This document shows, piece after piece, positions 24,482-28,053 of a DNA stretch of 28,053 nucleotides. Location of the stretch: positions 1 to 28,053 of the forward strand of contig JAFAGN010000246.1 of NCBI GenBank assembly GCA_023422695.1, written 5' to 3'. The number at the start of each line of letters is the position of its first letter. The stretch's first letter is position 1. Under the pieces are notes generated by a model. That model had not been told where the DNA came from. It saw nothing but the letters and a program-made list of their open reading frames with translations, and ran no database searches. This stretch comes from Pseudomonadota bacterium. Its GTDB lineage: Bacteria > Pseudomonadota > Alphaproteobacteria > Sphingomonadales > Sphingomonadaceae. A program made the position numbers and the translations under genes.

Positions 24482-26749
24482 CTACTGCGCGATCCCGCCT
24501 GCGGCCAGCACCGCCAGCGTGACCAGATCCGACGCCGGCGATGCCATCGTCGCAACCTGCACCGGATGTTCCATCCCGACCAGCATTGGGCCGATCACCG
24601 CCCCACCGCCCAGTTCGCGCATCAGCTTTGCCGACAGATTCGCCGATTGCAGCCCCGGCATGACCAGCACATTGGCCGGGCCCGACAGGCGGCAGAAGGG
24701 ATAGTTGGCCATCACCTTGGGATTAAGCGCAACGTCGGGCGACATTTCGCCTTCATATTCGAACGCGGGCTTGCGCGCGTCGAGGATCGACACCGCGTCG
24801 CGGATATTGTCGAGCCAGCTGCCCGGCGGATTGCCGAAGGTGGAATAGGACAGGAACGCGACGCGCGGTTCATGCCCCATGCGCCGCGCCACCTGGGCGG
24901 TGCGTTCGGCGATGTCGGCAAGCATCTCGGCGCTCGGACGCTCGTTGACCGTGGTGTCGGACATGAAGATCGTCTGATGCTGTCCGACCAGCACATGGAT
25001 GCCGAACGGCGTCTTCCCTTCGGCATGGTCGATCACGCGACGGACCTCGCGCATCGTCTGCGAGTAGGTGCGCGTGACCCCGGTGATCATCGCGTCGCCC
25101 AGTCCCAGCTTGAGCATCAGCGAGCCGAAGATATTGCGGTCGCGATTGACCATGCGTTCGACGTCCCGGCGCAGATACCCCCGCCGCTGTAGCCGTTCGT
25201 ACAGAATATCGACCATTTGCGGCACATGCGGCGAATTGACGCTGTTGTGGACCTCGTAACTTTCGGGGTCGGCGACCCCCATTTCCTTCAGCTTGTCGCG
25301 CAGCCCCTCGCGCCCGACCAGCACCGGGATGCCATAACCGCCGTCGCGGAACTGGATCGCGGCGCGCAGCACCACTTCCTCTTCGCCCTCGGCAAAGACG
25401 ACGCGCTTGGGATTGGCGCGCGCCGCTTCATAAGCGAGCGTCAGCACCGACGTCGTCGGGTTGAGCCGCGCGCGGAGCGACGTGCGATAGGCATCGAGAT
25501 TGTCGATCGGCCGCTGCGCGACGCCGGTATCCATCGCCGCCTTTGCCACCGCAGCGGGGACGATCTCCATCAGCCGCGGGTCGAAGGGGGAGGGGATGAT
25601 ATATTCGGGGCCAAAGCTCGACGCCCGCCCGCCATAGGCCGCGGCGACCTCTTCAGGCACCTGCTGGCGCGCGAGGTCGGCGATCGCATAGGCCGCCGCA
25701 ATCTTCATCTCTTCGTTGATCGCGGTCGCATGAACATCGAGCGCGCCGCGGAAGATGAAGGGGAAGCAGAGAACATTGTTGACCTGGTTCGGATAGTCCG
25801 ACCGTCCCGTCGCGATGATCGCGTCGGGCCGCGCCGCGCGCGCATCGGGGGGCGAGATTTCGGGATCGGGGTTCGCCATCGCAAAGATGATTGGCGCAGG
25901 CGCCATATCCTTGACCATCGCAGGTTTCAGCGCGCCCGCTGCCGACAGCCCCAGGAACACGTCGGCGCCGACCAGCGCCTCGGTCAGGTCGCGCGCTTCG
26001 GTCGGCACCGCGTGCGCCGACTTCCACTGGTCCATGCCTTCGGTACGGCCCTGATAGATCGTGCCCTTGCGGTCGCACATGATGACATTTTCGTGCCGCA
26101 CCCCCATCGCCTTGATCAGCGCGGTGCACGCGATCGCGGCGGCGCCGGCGCCGTTGACGACGACTTTCACGGTCGCGAGGTCGCGCCCGGTCAGGTAACA
26201 GGCGTTGATGAGGCCGGCGGCAGTGATGATCGCGGTGCCGTGCTGGTCGTCATGGAACACCGGGATGTTCATCTTTTCCTTCAGCGCCTGCTCGATGATG
26301 AAGCAGTTCGGCGCCGCAATGTCTTCCAGGTTGATGCCGCCAAAGCTCGGTGCGAGCAGTTCGACCGCCTCGATAAAGCGCTGCGGATCCTCGGTGTCGA
26401 CTTCCAGGTCGATCGAATCGACGTCGGCGAAGCGCTTGAACAGCACCGCCTTGCCCTCCATCACCGGTTTCGATGCCAGCGCGCCGAGATTGCCGAGCCC
26501 CAGGATCGCGGTGCCGTTCGAGATGACCGCGACCAGATTGCCCTTGATCGTATAGTCATAGGCCTTAGTCGGATCCTCAGCGATCGCCTTCACCGGGACG
26601 GCGACGCCGGGCGAATAGGCAAGGCTCAGGTCGCGCTGGGTCGCCATCGGTTTCGACGCGACGATCTCGATTTTTCCGGGGCGTCCATATTCGTGGTAAA
26701 GCAACGCCTCGCGGTCCGAAAACTGCACTTTGCTGCCGCTGTCCATCAT
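24482..26749 (-). CDS. maeB: NADP-type malic enzyme fused to a phosphotransacetylase domain (MaeB type)
   Basis: MaeB-type enzymes decarboxylate malate to pyruvate while reducing NAD(P), linking the TCA cycle to gluconeogenesis and NADPH supply. At 755 residues the protein is the long hybrid form. Residues 1 to about 430 are the malic enzyme: SLAYSPGVAVPVKAI, IKGNLVAVISNGTAILGLGNLGAL (split at the conserved GLG), the metal/substrate region VFHDDQHGTAI (164-173), and the dinucleotide loop VNGAGAAA (199-206). From about 440 to the end is a phosphotransacetylase-like domain (RVVFAEGEEEVVLRAAIQF), usually regulatory rather than catalytic. Two adjacent ATGs (26749, 26746) follow gataggggatag. The repeat before its stop separates it from the bamE-like gene. 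Confidence 0.95.
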   Translation of the reverse strand: MMDSGSKVQFSDREALLYHEYGRPGKIEIVASKPMATQRDLSLAYSPGVAVPVKAIAEDPTKAYDYTIKGNLVAVISNGTAILGLGNLGALASKPVMEGKAVLFKRFADVDSIDLEVDTEDPQRFIEAVELLAPSFGGINLEDIAAPNCFIIEQALKEKMNIPVFHDDQHGTAIITAAGLINACYLTGRDLATVKVVVNGAGAAAIACTALIKAMGVRHENVIMCDRKGTIYQGRTEGMDQWKSAHAVPTEARDLTEALVGADVFLGLSAAGALKPAMVKDMAPAPIIFAMANPDPEISPPDARAARPDAIIATGRSDYPNQVNNVLCFPFIFRGALDVHATAINEEMKIAAAYAIADLARQQVPEEVAAAYGGRASSFGPEYIIPSPFDPRLMEIVPAAVAKAAMDTGVAQRPIDNLDAYRTSLRARLNPTTSVLTLAYEAARANPKRVVFAEGEEEVVLRAAIQFRDGGYGIPVLVGREGLRDKLKEMGVADPESYEVHNSVNSPHVPQMVDILYERLQRRGYLRRDVERMVNRDRNIFGSLMLKLGLGDAMITGVTRTYSQTMREVRRVIDHAEGKTPFGIHVLVGQHQTIFMSDTTVNERPSAEMLADIAERTAQVARRMGHEPRVAFLSYSTFGNPPGSWLDNIRDAVSILDARKPAFEYEGEMSPDVALNPKVMANYPFCRLSGPANVLVMPGLQSANLSAKLMRELGGGAVIGPMLVGMEHPVQVATMASPASDLVTLAVLAAGGIAQ

Positions 26750-27078
26750 CTATCCCCTATCCAATCGCATCAGACGCGCGCCCGAGCCCTTTCCCTAACG
26801 TCGCGGGCGCCGATTGTAACCCCGCCAACGTCGGTTATCGACCGATAGCGGACCCTAAAGATCCTCCCCGCTTGCGGGGAGGGGGACCACCGAAGGTGGT
26901 GGAGGGGGCTGGTGGCCTGAAACGACGTTGCGCGAGGACGCCAACCCCCTCCGTCAGCGCTGCGCGCTGCCACCTCCCCACAAGTGGGGAGGATCGGCAA
27001 CGTCAGCTTCCCACCCCAAAGTCGCCATTCCCTTCACCCCACCTTGCCATGCCGCCCTCAATCACTAAGCAGGGTCCA
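26750..27078. other. Divergent gap between maeB and mutS
   Basis: No gene is supported in these 329 nt. The left 110 nt are the upstream region of maeB (- strand) and should hold its promoter; tacaat occurs there on the - strand, but no -35 box is correctly spaced. The middle is palindromic element copy B (26860-26995). The right 83 nt lead to mutS; ttgcca (27044-27049) and taagca (27066-27071), spaced 16 nt, are a possible weak promoter very close to the mutS start. Confidence 0.5.
26860..26995. repeat. Nested palindromic intergenic element, copy B
   Basis: The 136-bp element has the same outer ends, gatcctccc and gggaggatc, as copy A at 3646-3793 and the same orientation. Its stems are ctcccc/ggggag, accacc/ggtggt, ggagggggctgg with ccaaccccctcc, cagcgc/gcgctg, and cctcccca/tggggagg. 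Against copy A the second stem has gc-type pairs changed to ac/gt pairs, and the fourth has ccc/ggg changed to cgc/gcg; pairing is kept both times. The loops and a central spacer differ. Confidence 0.85.
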
Positions 27079-28053
27079 ATGCCCGCCGCCGCTCCCAAAC
27101 CCGCCAACAGCAACAGCGCCGTACCCGCGGCGACGCCGATGATGGCGCAATATTGGGCGCTCAAGGAAAAGGCGGGCGACTGTCTGCTGTTCTACCGCAT
27201 GGGCGATTTTTTCGAATTATTCTTCGACGATGCCAAGGCGGCGGCGGCGACGCTCGACATCGCGCTCACGTCGCGCGGTGAGCATGATGGGCAGCCGGTG
27301 GCGATGTGCGGGGTGCCCGTCCATGCCGCCGAATCCTACCTTGCGCGGCTGATCCGCGCCGGACACCGCGTTGCGATCGCCGAACAGGTCGAAACGCCCG
27401 CCGAGGCCAAAGCGCGCGGCGGGTCGAAGGCACTGGTGGCACGCGCGATCGTGCGCTTCGTCACCGCGGGGACGCTGACCGAGGAAAGCCTGCTCGAAGG
27501 GCGGAGCGCCAACCGGCTCGCGGCGCTGGCCGAACTCGGCAGCGAGGGCGAGGTCGCGATTGCCGCCGCCGACATCTCGACGGGACGGTTCGAGGTCGTC
27601 GCGGTGCGGCGCGAAGCAGTCGATGCCGAACTCGCGCGGCTGGCGCCGTCGGAACTGCTCCTCAGCGAGAGCGCGGGTGACCTGCCGATATCGTCGGCGC
27701 GTCAGCTCGTCCGCCGCCCCGCCGCCGAATTTTCCAGCACGGCGGCGCAAAAGCGTCTCGAGCGCTTTTTCGGGGTTCAGACGCTCGATGGCTTCGGGAC
27801 GTTCTCGCGCGGCGAGGTCGCGGCGATGGGCGCGCTTGTTGCCTATCTCGATCATGTCGGTACCGGCGCGCCGACCTTTCTCCAGCCGCCGCTACGCCAC
27901 CTTGCCTCTGGCCGCATGGCGATCGACGCGGCGACGCGCGAAAGCCTCGAACTCGTCCGCACGATGGCGGGGACGCGCGAGGGCAGCCTGCTCGGCACCA
28001 TCGACCGCACCGTCACGGCGGCAGGCGCGCGCCTGCTCGCCGACGAACTACCC
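27079..28053 (+). CDS. mutS: DNA mismatch repair protein MutS, 3' partial
   Basis: MutS recognises mismatches and small loops and, with MutL, starts mismatch repair. Only the first 325 codons are in the window. Domain I has the mismatch-reading motif FYRMGDFFELFFDDAK with Phe44 and Glu46, matching the Phe-x-Glu wedge of E. coli (36, 38). AMCGVPVHAAESYLARLIRAGHRVAIAEQVE follows in order, then the connector domain starting near residue 130. The N-terminus has about 20 extra low-complexity Ala/Pro residues. ATG 27079 follows agggtcca. The frame is open to the last base; the ATPase domain lies outside. Confidence 0.96.
   Translation, partial: MPAAAPKPANSNSAVPAATPMMAQYWALKEKAGDCLLFYRMGDFFELFFDDAKAAAATLDIALTSRGEHDGQPVAMCGVPVHAAESYLARLIRAGHRVAIAEQVETPAEAKARGGSKALVARAIVRFVTAGTLTEESLLEGRSANRLAALAELGSEGEVAIAAADISTGRFEVVAVRREAVDAELARLAPSELLLSESAGDLPISSARQLVRRPAAEFSSTAAQKRLERFFGVQTLDGFGTFSRGEVAAMGALVAYLDHVGTGAPTFLQPPLRHLASGRMAIDAATRESLELVRTMAGTREGSLLGTIDRTVTAAGARLLADELP

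Noticed and set aside
25217..26848. A 543-codon + strand frame over the malic enzyme gene
   Set aside because: Antisense to a clear full-length maeB; its own product has no recognisable domain.
27044..27079. Leaderless mutS transcript from ttgcca/taagca
   Set aside because: The spacing is possible but the boxes are weak, and an agggt ribosome-binding site exists before the ATG, so leaderless expression is not supported.

Overview
The window is GC-rich alphaproteobacterial DNA. Protein sequences, palindromic intergenic repeats and a TTGACC/CTAGG-type promoter all point to a sphingomonad, most likely Sphingopyxis or a close relative; this is inferred from familiarity, not from a search. Its core is a str-S10-spc ribosomal protein supercluster on the + strand, with accessory genes on both sides.

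Left flank (1-4296): the 3' part of a secreted subtilisin-like (S8) protease with a Pro-Thr linker and an outer-membrane-type C-terminus; a secreted metal-dependent amidohydrolase; a palindromic repeat element; and, on the - strand, a DNA-deoxyinosine glycosylase.

Ribosomal core (4345-21689): rpsL-rpsG-fusA-tuf, rpsJ, rplC-rplD-rplW-rplB-rpsS-rplV-rpsC-rplP-rpmC-rpsQ, rplN-rplX-rplE-rpsN-rpsH-rplF-rplR-rpsE-rpmD, a small DUF1737-like gene, rplO, a terminator plus repeat, then secY-adk. Gene order is the classical one. Departures are a strongly structured gap of about 290 nt between rpsJ and rplC, the DUF1737 gene, and the separation of secY-adk from rplO. The usual followers rpsM-rpsK-rpoA-rplQ are absent from the sequence after adk.

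Right flank (21690-28053): an exported SRPBCC protein; a - strand pair for a ubiquinol-cytochrome c chaperone and a YceD/DUF177 protein; divergently, a BamE-like lipoprotein; then a - strand MaeB-type malic enzyme/phosphotransacetylase fusion; a second copy of the left-flank palindromic element; and the start of mutS, which runs off the window.

The observations most worth following are: (1) the rpsJ-rplC gap, which can form competing 1:2/3:4 versus 2:3 helices and a hairpin over the rplC ribosome-binding site, as expected of an undescribed ribosomal-protein leader; (2) arginine at residue 88 of ribosomal protein S12, which in other bacteria is a streptomycin-resistance substitution; (3) a pair of nested palindromic elements with compensatory stem changes; and (4) an AT-rich perfect palindrome inside the otherwise GC-rich protease gene.
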